A stretch of 44,484 nucleotides of DNA. It comes from CAYHYG01 sp964360835 (GTDB taxonomy: Bacteria; Patescibacteriota; Patescibacteriia; UBA1558; 2-01-FULL-52-15). This document shows, in pieces, positions 15,907-26,900 of this stretch. Each line of letters opens with the position of its first letter. Positions within the stretch are counted from its first letter, which is position 1. The notes under the pieces are model-generated. The model was not told the origin of the DNA. It made no database searches and saw only the letters and a list, made by a program, of their open reading frames with translations. The stretch lies in assembly GCA_964360835.1 (NCBI GenBank), contig CAYHYG010000006.1, positions 1 to 44,484 of the forward strand. The letters run 5' to 3'. Position numbers and translations under genes: made by a program.

Positions 15907-15936
15907 CGTAGAGACGTACTATAGTGCGTCTCTACG
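15907..15936. repeat. 30-bp near-perfect palindrome between ftsZ and nrdR
   Basis: CGTAGAGACG (15907-15916) and CGTCTCTACG (15927-15936) flank TACTATAGTG; the whole is a palindrome with one mismatched pair. It begins 5 nt after the ftsZ stop. No T-run follows on either strand. Its arms match the style of the 7344-7373 element (GTAGRGAC ... GTCYCTAC). Confidence 0.75.
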
Positions 15937-15941
15937 ACGGG

Positions 15942-17108
15942 TTATTTACGCTTCATCTTGTTACGAATAAAGGTCGGAATATCAAATTCACTATGCTCTT
16001 CTTCCTCCACCTTTTCTTCTTTTATTTCCATACGAGGTTTAATGAAAGCTGAACGCTCTTTGTGTTCTGTCGGTGCCTGAAAAACGGAAGCTGTGGGACG
16101 GTAGGACGGTCGTGCCGGCTCTTCTTCCTTGGGCTCACGCAAATTCTTGAAACCGGTAGCAATGACGGTAATCTTGACTTCATCGCCCAAACTTTCATCT
16201 ACAGTCGTGCCAAAAATAATCTTGGCGGAAGGGTCAGCACTGGCAATAATCACGTCAGCTGCTTCTTGAACCTCATGCATGGAAAGGTCCGGTCCACCGC
16301 TGATGGTAAATAAGATTCCTTTGGCGCCTTCAATTGATAAATCGAGTAGCGGACTGTCGATAGCGGCTTTGGCTGCTTCCAGAGCGCGATTCTCGCCACT
16401 GGCTTGCCCGATGCCCATGAGAGCCGAACCAGAGTTGCCCATAATAGCTTTGACATCGGCAAAATCAACATTAATCAACCCGGGAACAGTGATGATATCG
16501 GAAATTCCCAGGACCCCTTGCTTCAAAACTTCGTCGACGATGGAAAAAGCTTCCAACAGCGGCGTACGCTTATCTATGATTTGCAATAAACGGTCATTGG
16601 GAATGGTGATGATAGTATCCACGCGGTCAGTCAATTGATCCAAACCGCTTTCGGCAATCTCACGACGCTTAGCACCTTCAAATGAAAAAGGCTTGGTGAC
16701 CACCGCCACCGTCAGAGCCCCAGCTTCACGAGCCAGTTCAGCTATGAAAGGCATTGAACCGGTCCCAGTACCACCACCCAGCCCGCAGGTCAAAAATACC
16801 ATATCAGCGCCAGCTAAATGCTTGGCGATTTCTGCTTCACTCTCTTCAGCTGAGCGCGCGCCAATATCAGGATCCATACCGGCTCCTAAACCCCGGGAAG
16901 TATTAACGCCTATCTGAATCTTGCGATGAGCCAGAGACTGGTTCAAAGCTTGAGCGTCGGTATTGACGGCGATAAATTCGATACCCCGAACTTTGGAACT
17001 CAACATTCTGTTCAGGGCGGCACCGCCGGCACCACCAACACCAACCACCTTAATCTTGGCCAAATTTTCTACCGGTGGTTTGACTTCTTGGGCGTTTCGT
17101 TTACTCAT
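15942..17108 (-). CDS. ftsZ: Cell division protein FtsZ
   Basis: A 388-aa tubulin-like GTPase that assembles the division ring. VVGVGGAGGAALNRM starts the nucleotide-binding domain, GGGTGTGS (residues 111-118) is the tubulin signature, and NPDxxDL-type sequence continues as expected. The C-terminal linker is glutamate-rich (KEEKVEEEEHSE), ending FDIPTFIRNKMKRK, the conserved tail that binds FtsA and other tethers. ftsA lies 53 nt upstream in the same direction. The length is normal. Confidence 0.98.
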   Translation of the reverse strand: MSKRNAQEVKPPVENLAKIKVVGVGGAGGAALNRMLSSKVRGIEFIAVNTDAQALNQSLAHRKIQIGVNTSRGLGAGMDPDIGARSAEESEAEIAKHLAGADMVFLTCGLGGGTGTGSMPFIAELAREAGALTVAVVTKPFSFEGAKRREIAESGLDQLTDRVDTIITIPNDRLLQIIDKRTPLLEAFSIVDEVLKQGVLGISDIITVPGLINVDFADVKAIMGNSGSALMGIGQASGENRALEAAKAAIDSPLLDLSIEGAKGILFTISGGPDLSMHEVQEAADVIIASADPSAKIIFGTTVDESLGDEVKITVIATGFKNLREPKEEEPARPSYRPTASVFQAPTEHKERSAFIKPRMEIKEEKVEEEEHSEFDIPTFIRNKMKRK

Positions 17109-17161
17109 GCATGTAATGACAATAGAACTATTATAGCGAACTTAGTCAGAATTACAACCGA

Positions 17162-18400
17162 CTAAGGCAAAAGTTCTTTAAACCACTTAGTTACTCTCTC
17201 AGTCGCCATTTTGACCGAAGAAAAGTTGGGCATGACAGTGCTACGTTTACTGCCACTCTGAGCATACAGAACTAGACCCAAAGCCGCGGCATAGCGAGGG
17301 TCATCAATCTTTTCTATGTGACTACCACCGACAGCCGGCACACCAATGAAGGCCGGCAAGCGCAGTACTCTGCGAGCAATCTCCACCACTCCCTGCAACA
17401 AAGCTCCACCACCGGTAATGACAACACCAGCCGGTAACGAGGCGCTACGATCGACAGCACGCAATTCTTTATCTACTAACTCAAACAATTCATCGAGTCG
17501 CGCTTGGATAATCTCAGCTACGTGCTTACTGGAAACAAAAGTACGTGGTTCAATGTCTGAAGAAAATTTACTCAAATCAATTTCATCTCGTTTAGAAATT
17601 TTTTCCGGATCTGGCGCGCCAACTTCGCGTTTGACGGCCTCAGCTACATTGAGATGACAGCGCAAGCCAATAGCCAAATCCTGCGTAATATGATCAGAGC
17701 CGATCGGTAAAACCGTAGCTAAGACAACTTCGCCGTCTTCGTACACCGCCATAGAAGTGGTAGCTGAACCAATGTTTAATAAAACTACGCCTGTTTCTTT
17801 TTGCTTTTTATCCAGCACAGCCGAAGCGGTGGCTAAAATAGAAAAAACAAAACCGTCGACGTCAACGCCGGTACGGTAAACACATTTTGACAACTGTTTG
17901 ACCTGTGACGACTGTCCCATGATGATCTGCGTCTGCGCTTCAAGGCGCACGCCGGACATGCCCACAGGATCTTTGATATTTTTCTGATTGTCTAAATTAT
18001 AATAAAGAGGTAAAACGTGCAAAATTTCGTAATTCGGCGGTGTGGCCAATGCTTGAGCGGCTTCGATGGCGCGTTCGGTATCAGAAATATCAACTTCACC
18101 GCTGGCGCGCGAGACTGCCACCACTCCCTGACTCTGAATCACCCGAATATGCGTGCCGTTGATGCCTACAACCGCCCGTTCAATCGCCTGTCCAGACATG
18201 CGCTCGGCCCGTTCCAAACTTTCTGACAAAGCCGAGACAACTTCTTCAATATCCGTGATATTTCCCTTAGTCATTCCTTGACTTGGTGCCTCGCCAACAC
18301 CAACAATTCGTACGCCGCCGTCAGCTTCTCGCTGACCAACAACGATGCGAATAGCACTGGTGCCGATATCAATACCGGTTATGATGTCTTGGCGTTTCAT
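17162..18400 (-). CDS. ftsA: Cell division protein FtsA
   Basis: A 412-aa actin-like ATPase that tethers FtsZ to the membrane. DIITGIDIGTSAIRIVV forms the phosphate-1 region, GVVLLNIGSATTSMAVYEDG the phosphate-2 region, and VVITGGGALLQGVVEIA the adenosine motif. The C-terminal TERVTKWFKELLP is an amphipathic membrane-targeting helix. A longer frame begins at a GTG at 18439, but the promoter TATAAT at 18420-18425 would place transcription start downstream of it, and MKRQDIITGIDIG is the normal FtsA start, so the ATG at 18400 is used. The leader is then about 12 nt, with no SD. Confidence 0.96.
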   Translation of the reverse strand: MKRQDIITGIDIGTSAIRIVVGQREADGGVRIVGVGEAPSQGMTKGNITDIEEVVSALSESLERAERMSGQAIERAVVGINGTHIRVIQSQGVVAVSRASGEVDISDTERAIEAAQALATPPNYEILHVLPLYYNLDNQKNIKDPVGMSGVRLEAQTQIIMGQSSQVKQLSKCVYRTGVDVDGFVFSILATASAVLDKKQKETGVVLLNIGSATTSMAVYEDGEVVLATVLPIGSDHITQDLAIGLRCHLNVAEAVKREVGAPDPEKISKRDEIDLSKFSSDIEPRTFVSSKHVAEIIQARLDELFELVDKELRAVDRSASLPAGVVITGGGALLQGVVEIARRVLRLPAFIGVPAVGGSHIEKIDDPRYAAALGLVLYAQSGSKRSTVMPNFSSVKMATERVTKWFKELLP

Positions 18401-18419
18401 GGGCAAAAATTTCGCTGTT

Positions 18420-18448
18420 ATTATACTAAAAATCGACACCTACCGCAA
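18420..18448 (-). promoter_or_regulatory. ftsA promoter overlapping the end of ybeY
   Basis: Minus-strand TTGCGG (18443-18448), exactly 17 nt, perfect TATAAT (18420-18425). Its -35 lies inside the last codons of ybeY. Predicted start near 18413. Confidence 0.7.
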
Positions 18449-18868
18449 TGTTGACAACTCTGCCAAGAGTAGTCGTTCCTGCTTTTCCATCCGTCTGGCT
18501 AGAACTTCCTTCCGATGATCATAACCGAGTAAGTGTAACGTTCCGTGAATAGTCATAATAGCTAATTCTTTCTGTATACTATGCTTATGTTCACGTGCCT
18601 GACGAACAATAACGGGATAGCAACCGATTAATTCTCCCAGCACAGCTGATTTTTTGTTCTCAGCTAGACGAAAAGACAAAACATCAGTAGCTTTGTCCTT
18701 ACCACGATATATTCTGTTTAACCTCCGACTGACCGGCGCCGAAACCAAGGTGATAGACACCTCTTGAGACGAGCGAAACAATCGAGCTACCGCCCGATCT
18801 AGTTGCGGTAGCCATGTGGCTTTAGTTAAAGCTCCTCGATAATCCTGACCTAATCGATAGATGTTCAT
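18440..18868 (-). CDS. ybeY: Endoribonuclease YbeY (rRNA maturation factor)
   Basis: A 142-aa metal-dependent RNase used in 16S rRNA 3'-end maturation and ribosome quality control. HGTLHLLGYDH provides the three zinc-binding histidines (HxxxHxxxxxH), and RGKDKATDVLSF is the other conserved segment. The ATG at 18868 forms TAATG with the upstream stop, which points to coupled translation; a longer frame begins only at a TTG at 18883. Its 3' end contains the ftsA promoter -35. Confidence 0.95.
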   Translation of the reverse strand: MNIYRLGQDYRGALTKATWLPQLDRAVARLFRSSQEVSITLVSAPVSRRLNRIYRGKDKATDVLSFRLAENKKSAVLGELIGCYPVIVRQAREHKHSIQKELAIMTIHGTLHLLGYDHRKEVLARRMEKQERLLLAELSTLR

Positions 18869-20124
18869 TATTTGAACGTCCAACTTTTCAACATGACTGC
18901 ATACACCACCGGATAATCAATCTGACCATTCGGCGCCGCACGATACCCGACACTAAAATAAGTTGTGCCGCTAGCAAAGTAGACGATCAACCCGTCAGAA
19001 CTGCGTAAAGTCGTCTGACCAGCTACAGTATCCGCTCGGGCGGTCGTACGAAAACCAGGATCACGAGCATCCAACCACTCTTCCAATGAGCCGAACGATT
19101 CATTGGTCTCGGAAATGACGGTCACTGTATCTCCCAGAGGTGAAGTAAAGATAACTTCATTGCTATCGGCATCCAAATTCCGTACTACCCAATCCTCGGC
19201 ATACCATAGACGATAACCGACATTGCTATTATCATACGAGCGCACCAAACCAGAGACATCCAGACCGGCTTTCTGACTGGCGATAGGACTATAGAGATTA
19301 CGTACTTCCTCCCCGTCTTTATAACCATCACCATCCGTATCAGCTACCAAAGGATTAGTTTTGAAACTAACTTCCTCAGCACTGGTCAAACCATCGACGT
19401 CAGTATCGTCAGCATCGTTAGTGGTTGCTGGCGGGATTTCACCGGGTGGCGCAGTAGGAGGATTCTCATCAGCTCCGGCCTTGGTCAGACCGTTAGGGCG
19501 TAACTGATAGAGACCGGCGTTTAAAATCTGATTATTATAGATGGCTTGTTCCTCAATAGTGAAATAGACAGAGAATGAACTACCGTCAGAGGCCGCCTCA
19601 TAGGTATAGACCAGCTGGCTGGCGGGATCTTTGGGTATTGGCTCCAGGAACTGCGATCCCATAGCGCTCAAAACTTGCGGATAGTATCTGTTGGCACTGA
19701 AATACGCCGTCAGCGCGCTCTGCATAGCCGTAATATCTTGGATCCGTTGTAGATCACGCTCCACTGGCCCTTGAGTCGGAGTTACTGGTTCTGTTGTGGT
19801 GGCGACTGGCACGTTTACTGGCGATGCATTGTTGTTTGCTTGGTTAGCTTCAGGAGTAGTTGTCGACGGTTGCTCCAGACTGCGCACATAGAGCAATAAA
19901 CCGATAATCATCCCGCCCAAAATTACAGCCAATACGGCCACCAAGATAAAAAAACCTCTGTTTGACCTGCCTGGCGTGCTTATCTCCGCGCGCGCGTGTC
20001 CCGGTAAGTAACGCTCCGGCATAATGCGGAAGCTCTCCTCAGGAATAGTAACTTTGACCACGGATTCCGTAGTCTCAGTTGTCGGTGATGCTAATGGCGT
20101 TATTTTTTTGGGAAATCCAAACAT
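18868..20124 (-). CDS. Membrane protein with pseudopilin-like and TSP3 calcium-binding segments
   Basis: A 418-aa protein. Residues 1-56 are cytoplasmic, a transmembrane helix spans about 58-81, and a Thr/Asn-rich linker follows. Residues about 125-215 resemble a pilin-like globular domain (RIQDITAMQSALTAYFSANRYYPQ ... PKDPASQLVYTYEA). Residues about 236-272 hold two TSP3-type Ca2+ repeats (DADDTDVDGLTSAEE, DTDGDGYKDGEE). The C-terminus is unassigned. It is 6 nt after the related TSP3 protein, and its stop overlaps the ybeY start. Function is unknown. A calcium-stiffened surface rod or pilus-associated protein is plausible. Confidence 0.75.
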   Translation of the reverse strand: MFGFPKKITPLASPTTETTESVVKVTIPEESFRIMPERYLPGHARAEISTPGRSNRGFFILVAVLAVILGGMIIGLLLYVRSLEQPSTTTPEANQANNNASPVNVPVATTTEPVTPTQGPVERDLQRIQDITAMQSALTAYFSANRYYPQVLSAMGSQFLEPIPKDPASQLVYTYEAASDGSSFSVYFTIEEQAIYNNQILNAGLYQLRPNGLTKAGADENPPTAPPGEIPPATTNDADDTDVDGLTSAEEVSFKTNPLVADTDGDGYKDGEEVRNLYSPIASQKAGLDVSGLVRSYDNSNVGYRLWYAEDWVVRNLDADSNEVIFTSPLGDTVTVISETNESFGSLEEWLDARDPGFRTTARADTVAGQTTLRSSDGLIVYFASGTTYFSVGYRAAPNGQIDYPVVYAVMLKSWTFK

Positions 20125-20130
20125 TATATT

Positions 20131-20946
20131 TTACTGTTGCGGCAGATTTTCCGCCGGAATTAATTTTCCAGGACCAGTGGGGTTATACCCGTTAGCTACC
20201 TCTTCCCCATCTTGGAAGGTATCACCGTCAGTATCAGGATTATTGGGATCAGTTTTCCAAGTCATCAGCTCTTCTCTATCATTCAAGCCGTCATTATCAC
20301 TATCCGGCAAGAGCGCATTGGTGTTGTGAATTTTTACCTCCTCATAATCGGTCAGGCCATCGCGATCCGTGTCAGGATTAGTCAGATCAGTGCCGTAGAC
20401 CGTTTCTTCGTTGTCAATCAATTGATCGCCGTCTTGATCGATAATAGCTGGAGAAACTGGTGGCACTGGTTGATTATTTGTATTAATAACTGGTTGATTG
20501 GTATTGGCGTTAATACTATTAGTATTATTGTTAGTATTGCTATCTGTCGGTTGATTACTGGCCTTTTGCAAAGCAGGAACTAAGTATGTCTGATAACCCC
20601 AATACCCGCCATAGCCAACGGTCACGATCAACGCCAGAGAAATAATCCAGATGATAAATGTCTTGAATCCACCTTTATTAGCTTTACCTGACCATTTGGC
20701 AATCTGCGAAAAATCCTGCAAAGGTTCCGGCGGTCCAACTGGTCTAAGATCAGCTCCCGATGTCTCAGCCATAACAGAAGATTGGCCCGTCGGCACCGGA
20801 CCGGTGACTGGACGTATTTTGCCGGCCGCTACGGCCGTCGGCGTGGAGACGGCACTAACGGCAGGATCGACATCGTCAAAGATATCGTCCGTGCGTGTCG
20901 CGGGAGACATTGATCGTTGGTCATCTTTTTTTATATCTTCGAACAT
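20131..20946 (-). CDS. Membrane protein with TSP3 calcium-binding repeats
   Basis: A 271-aa protein: an acidic, proline-rich cytoplasmic part (about 1-92), a transmembrane helix (about 93-117), an Asn/Thr-rich low-complexity linker (TNNNTNSINANTNQP), then four to five TSP3-like repeats (DQDGDQLIDNEE, DTDRDGLTDYEE, DSDNDGLNDREE, DTDGDTFQDGEE). Each DxDxDG loop should bind Ca2+. The ATG at 20946 (MFEDI) is preferred over a TTG two codons earlier. It is 13 nt after the giant gene and 6 nt before the second TSP3 protein. No enzyme motif is present. Confidence 0.75.
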   Translation of the reverse strand: MFEDIKKDDQRSMSPATRTDDIFDDVDPAVSAVSTPTAVAAGKIRPVTGPVPTGQSSVMAETSGADLRPVGPPEPLQDFSQIAKWSGKANKGGFKTFIIWIISLALIVTVGYGGYWGYQTYLVPALQKASNQPTDSNTNNNTNSINANTNQPVINTNNQPVPPVSPAIIDQDGDQLIDNEETVYGTDLTNPDTDRDGLTDYEEVKIHNTNALLPDSDNDGLNDREELMTWKTDPNNPDTDGDTFQDGEEVANGYNPTGPGKLIPAENLPQQ

Positions 20947-20959
20947 AAACAAAGTATAG

Positions 20960-23900
20960 TTAGGTGATAAAATACTTCAGCCGACAATACATCGCCCCTT
21001 GGGCAAAGCCGCAGCCCTGTGGCGCTGACATAAACATATTAATTCCTGCAGTACAAGAGCCCATGGTCTGCCAAACATACCAAGCGGGGCACTGTTTCAG
21101 TTGTGGTGGCCCACCAAAACAGTCTGGTTCACCACTCAAGCATTGACAGGCCGGATTCTGATTATAAGCGATCACCGGAGCACCCCAGGTAGAATCATCA
21201 AAGTCTGTCTCCCACCATTGATCACCTTGAACGTCTAGGGTAGCTAGACCAGATGATTGAGAGACGCATTTCCAAGAAGAAGGAGAGAATTTACCGACAT
21301 GCCAGTTACTGAGCAGGTAATTGACCCCGGTTGCGTCGGAATGGAAAGAAGCCGCCGCATAATTTTGCACCAGACCGCTGCCAACTTTGATGGCCACGAC
21401 ATTCACGCCTATACCTTCCCAAGACGAATCAAAGTTAGATCTATCGGTACCGTGATCCGTATAATCACTCAGGCTTTGCAATGCCGGTCGCCATTGTCGC
21501 TTTGTAACATCAGGATTACTGATACAAGCGTTACCACTCGACGGCCAGTACACAGTCGGATGGTTGGCGTTGGGATAGAGCACACCCTCAGTATCAGACC
21601 GAGGATTACTGCATACCGGAGCCAAAACCAGTCGACTAGCTGAAGGCGATTGTGTGCTAAAGTAGGCGGCGTCAACATATGACTGGACGCGTAAACCATC
21701 AGAGATGACACCGCTGTTATATTCTGTCGTACAGCTGATACAAACCTCGTTGCTGTGTCCTTGACCGTAGCCAAAGATACCCCACGCCCGATTACGATAG
21801 ACAGCGCCGGTGCCAGGAGAACCGTAGTCGCAGACTTCTCCGAACTCCTGCGTGTTGTTGCCACAGGTACCGCATTGAGATGTTCCGATAGTTTTGCAAT
21901 CCGCACTGCAACTCAAATTGCCGGAGTCGAAACCAAAATCCAGACATGTTTGAGTACCAAAGTCCGTTCCGTCGCAGACTTCGTCATCGGCATTGCCTGC
22001 CACACCATCAGCTCCGTTCGGTTCCAGCGCATTATTACCACACTGTACTGTCGTGCATGCAGACGTGTCAAATTTACATCGTAGCGCCGGCGCAGCGCTA
22101 GCTGGATGGCAGTTCAAGTCACCGCCGGTAAACCCTCCGGGTACTGTGGTGCAGCTCTTACCATTTATATTCTCCGGCGGTCCAGGCTCACAATCCTCAC
22201 CAATACTGATAATACTGTCACCACAAACGACAGGCAGCGTAGCAGTACAGGTGGTGTTGCAGTAGCCTGGCTGGCCATTATTTACACCGCTATCGCAAAC
22301 TTCCAGCACGGACCGTGAACCGTCGCCGCAGCGAGTGCCACAACGGGCACAGCAGCGTTGACCGCCCTGTGTTGGGTGACTTAAAGTACAGCCATTCAAT
22401 TCTGAACCCGGGCCAAAATCACAAACCTCACCCAGCTCTTGTGTGCCATTACCGCACGATGCTGGCGTCTGACCACTACAGGTACTATTACATTGACCCG
22501 GCGCACCATTGAGAGCACCATCGTCACACGTCTCCCCCGGATCCAATGGGCCACCATTGCCACAGGTACCAGAGCACCAGGTATTACAGCCACCAGTAGG
22601 ACCATTATTGCCAGGACCTTCGTCACATTTTTCACCATCTCCAGCCAAAGTCGTAGCAGGATTACAGGTTTGACTGGTAACACTATCGCCACAGGAAACA
22701 TTGTTACAATTACAGACGGCGTCGGCAAAAGCATTGTCATCTTTGACGCAAAGACCAGCTGGGTAACTAGGATCACAGAGCGGTCCGCAATGTCCCGGCG
22801 TGCCAGTCTGAGCGCCGTCATCACAAGCTTCACCACTTTCGATCGTATTATTACCGCAGATACGAGTCGCAGGGTCATAGCACATACTGTTACATTGTCC
22901 GACAGTTTGACCATTGCCCGCTACTCCCTGGTCACAGAGCTCACCACCAGGTTCATTCTTGGTCCAGTTATATGATGCGCATACTGACGGCAAAATACAG
23001 GTATCTGGAAGATAGCATAGTTCACTAGTCAAGGTACATTTACCTGCTGGTTGGGGGACTGGAGCGCTCGCATCGTTATCTCCACATTGCCATCGACAAC
23101 CGTAGCAGAAGCCATCACCGGCTCTACCGATAAAATTAGTTAAAGCGACTACTCCGCCACCATTGTCGCAATTTTCCAGCGGCTCTGTAAGGCCATTGCC
23201 GCAGATAGCTACCGGAGAAGATAAGTTACAGTTAGTGCAGGTTTCCGCAGCCGTGAGCGGTACTCCGCCAGCTTTACAGAAACCATTCCCTACTGGACAG
23301 CGATCACACGTTTCCGGTGGATTGGTAACTACCCGATCCAGACAAATAGAAATTACTGTCCCATTGCACGTCACATTACAGCCACCGACTACAGTGCCAT
23401 TAGCAGGTCCGCTATCACAAGTCTCAACCACACCAGCATCATTAGCAGGTGTGTTATCACGAATAGTGTCACCACACCAACGAGTCATACGCTTACAATC
23501 GGTCCAACATTTGCCGTTCTGGCCGTTCTGCACGCCATGATCACAAAACTCATCTAAACCTAGGCTATTCGGATGCTGCTCTGTGCCATCACCACAAGTT
23601 CCGACGCCCACTACTGGCGGCGTTTCATTCTGACAGGTGCTGGAACAGCCATCATTATCAGCTGTATTACCATCGTCACACTGTTCGGTGCCAAAGAGAC
23701 CGTCTTCAATAATCAAGTTGCCACAGACAGCCGGTGTGTAAGCAGTGCAGGTGGCATTGCATTGTCTTGGATTGCCGTTAGTCCCGTCATTATCACAGAA
23801 TTCCCCTGCATCAGGGACATTATTACCGCAGCAACCCGGCACACCGATGGCACAGGACTCGTCTAGGCCACTACAATCAAACTTACATCGTCCCGGCGTG

Positions 23901-26900
23901 CCATTGAGTCCACCGTGATCACAGGCCTCACCGGCTTCAGGAATACCGTTACCGCAATCAGAAGCGCCAATGCCACCCGTAAAACCCGTACAACTGGCGT
24001 TACATTTCCCAGGCAGACCATTGAAGCGGCCATTGTCGCAGGTCTCAATACCAGCTTCAACGCCATCACCGCAATAATTTTTGACCAAAAATTTCTGCTG
24101 ACAATTATCCGTACAATAGCTACAGGATCCATCTAAGTTATCACAAATATCACCGTTTCTACCACGACACAGACCCTTATCGCCAGTATCATCGTCGATC
24201 GGGCAAGCGGCGCAGGGAGCTCCCTCGGGGCAAACAGCGCGACTACAGCTAACGGACGGGTCATTAGCGCATTTATTCTGATCTGTATAATCACAGGATT
24301 CGTACGGAGGTTGTTTGATACCATCATCACAGTATCCTCCTTGAAGTGTACAAGCCAAGGGACCCGTATCAGTATCAGCGCAAACATACTGTCGAGTAGA
24401 AGAAGAATCACGCGGCGCTGGCGTCAGATACAAATCTGGCTCGCATTGCTCTGAACCTTCTACTACCGCGTTACCGCAGGCGCCCACAGTGGCAGGACCC
24501 AGATCACTACAGGTACGCTGACAAGCACTACTGCAATATAACGTCTGTCCAGAAGGACAGGAAAAACCGATTAGCCCTTGGGAAACATCGCACTGTTCAC
24601 CCTCTTGCAAAATATTATCGCCGCAGAAAGAACCATAGCCAGAGCAGGCACTGTTGCAATAACCATAGGAACCATTATTAGCGCCGTCATCACAGGCCTC
24701 AGGTAGCTCCACATCCCCATTACCACACTCACCGACATAGGCCTGTCCACGGGTACAACTGAATTGACAGCTGGATCCACAACTAATCTCACCACCTAAA
24801 GTACAATTGTTGACCGTAATAGCTACTGATTGTTCGCATTGTTCAAACGGTGTATCTACTGCCCCATTTCCACAGGTACCGCCGCAATCCCAGCCAGCTG
24901 GTACATCATAGAAACCCCCACAATTAGGCCTACAACCAGTTGTATACGGATGATTGGAGCCAACCGGACAGGCATTGTGAAAGCCACTGTCACAGGTTTC
25001 AGCACCTTCACGAATATTGTTACCGCAGAAACCAGCCGCTGGCGCGCCAGTGCAGAGCTGGGCTAGATTTAATTTGATACGAGTATTCTCGAGCGGCCAG
25101 CTGATAAACCCGACGCTCTCCATATGACTCATGACGCGATAGGAGTTCGCTCCCTCAGTCTGATAACCGTAAACAAAGGAGTCGCTAGGACAGCTAAACT
25201 CACGAGCTTGTTCATCCCAGCAGGTACTTGGATCAGCTCCGGGATTAGCAGTCTGACAATCGCCAAAGAAATTTAATGGGTCGTCGGCTATTTCCTGACC
25301 AAGCGCTGTAGATAATGTTTCATTCCAAGACGGCCAGCGGCTGGTACTCATACCAGCGACAAATGAACCGGCCGACAAAGATGGGTACACACCAACACAA
25401 GCTCCGTTGCCCGGACATTGGCCATTAGTCACACACGGTGTCTGAGGACTGTTGGAGCAGAACTTATGATTGACGGCGTAATCCTCTAGCGAACGAGCGA
25501 CGGAATGTGTATCAGTGAAACGTTTGACATCGCGGCGTATAGTGGCCTTACGGCTGGTGCAATAATCATTCTCGGCGCAATGACTGTCCAGCATACACGG
25601 CTCGCTGGTATTACGGCAGACTGCCGGAGAACCGTCGAAAGCCGTAGCTCCTGTGAAGGAGTAATTAAATTCCCAATCCTGCACCAGACGGTCGAAAATA
25701 CGTAGTGTAGAAGGATCGGCGTTTTGATTATGACTAATCAAATAGATATTGGTATAAGCGTTACCGGCGCTGACATTGCCGGCCGCGACATAGACAGTCG
25801 TGCCGTCCTGAATAGCCGGATAACCGTCAACCATTAACGAACGCGGAGCACCGCCGGGATTAGGCGCGAACTTACGATACCAATCTGATGGCGCTAGATG
25901 CTCTAAATTTTTGCGCACTTGAGCCACTATAACATCATATTCAGTACCGGCTTCTGCCTGAGCCTGAACTTTCTTGGTTGGCCAAAAGCTAAATAATCTC
26001 TGCCACCAGGACTTGTTAGCATATGATGGTGCTAGGGGTGTTTCAAAACTGACTGGAGACGTCACTACCACGTCAACTACGGCCGGTGGTGACCAACCAT
26101 TAGGACCCTTTACCCTGAAAGTAACCTGATGTAACCCTGTCTGTATAAAGGTGTGGTTGACTCTATAGGTGCAATCTCCAGGAACCAGAAAGCCAGATGA
26201 AGGACCACTGTCCTGAAAATCCCAGACAAATGAAGAGGAATTACATTCATTGGATATGGCTCTAAAGAATTGATCCGTTCCGGCGGCAATGGTAATAGTG
26301 TTACCTTCCGCTGGCGCTTGCATCTGGGCGATTGGCAAGGCAGGGATCGGACCATCAGGGTCATTGACCGAAATGCTGACTGATTTGCTTGGTTCCGGAC
26401 TGGTGACGCCATCTCTTAATTTAAAAATTGCAGTCTTTGTACCACCTTCAGTCGGCACCCACATAAAGACCCCTGTGAAAGGGTTAAAGGTAGCACCCTC
26501 CGGCAAAGAAGAGGCGTACATGGTGAACTGATCATTTTCGGGATCCCTGGCAGTCAGCTGGAAGTAAACCAAATCACCGACATTGACATTGGTAAAGGAA
26601 TCATTGCCAGCATCAAAACTTGGCGGATTATTGCCACTACCTGGCGCGATACCGCCATCGGTATCAGTGCGTTGCACTACAAAAATATGTTCACGCAGGA
26701 CATCGCCCGAACCCGTGCGTATCAGAGGGTTAGGTAAATCGGGCAAAGCCACGGCGCTGGTCGAGACAGCGTCGCGACAATAATTGAGCGAGAAGTCGTA
26801 ATCAGTATCTATATCGGGTCCATTCGTCCAAGGATTTTCACAAATATCGACGCGCACCAGGGCACTACCCCTAGCAGTCCCTAGATCCTGACTCAATAAA

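Noticed and set aside
18401..18439. GTG start for a longer FtsA
   Set aside because: It lies upstream of the predicted transcription start and adds residues not found in FtsA.
21815..25030. Periodic repeat region considered as a CRISPR array
   Set aside because: The periodicity is at protein level in a continuous reading frame; DNA units are diverged and of unequal length, with no cas genes.
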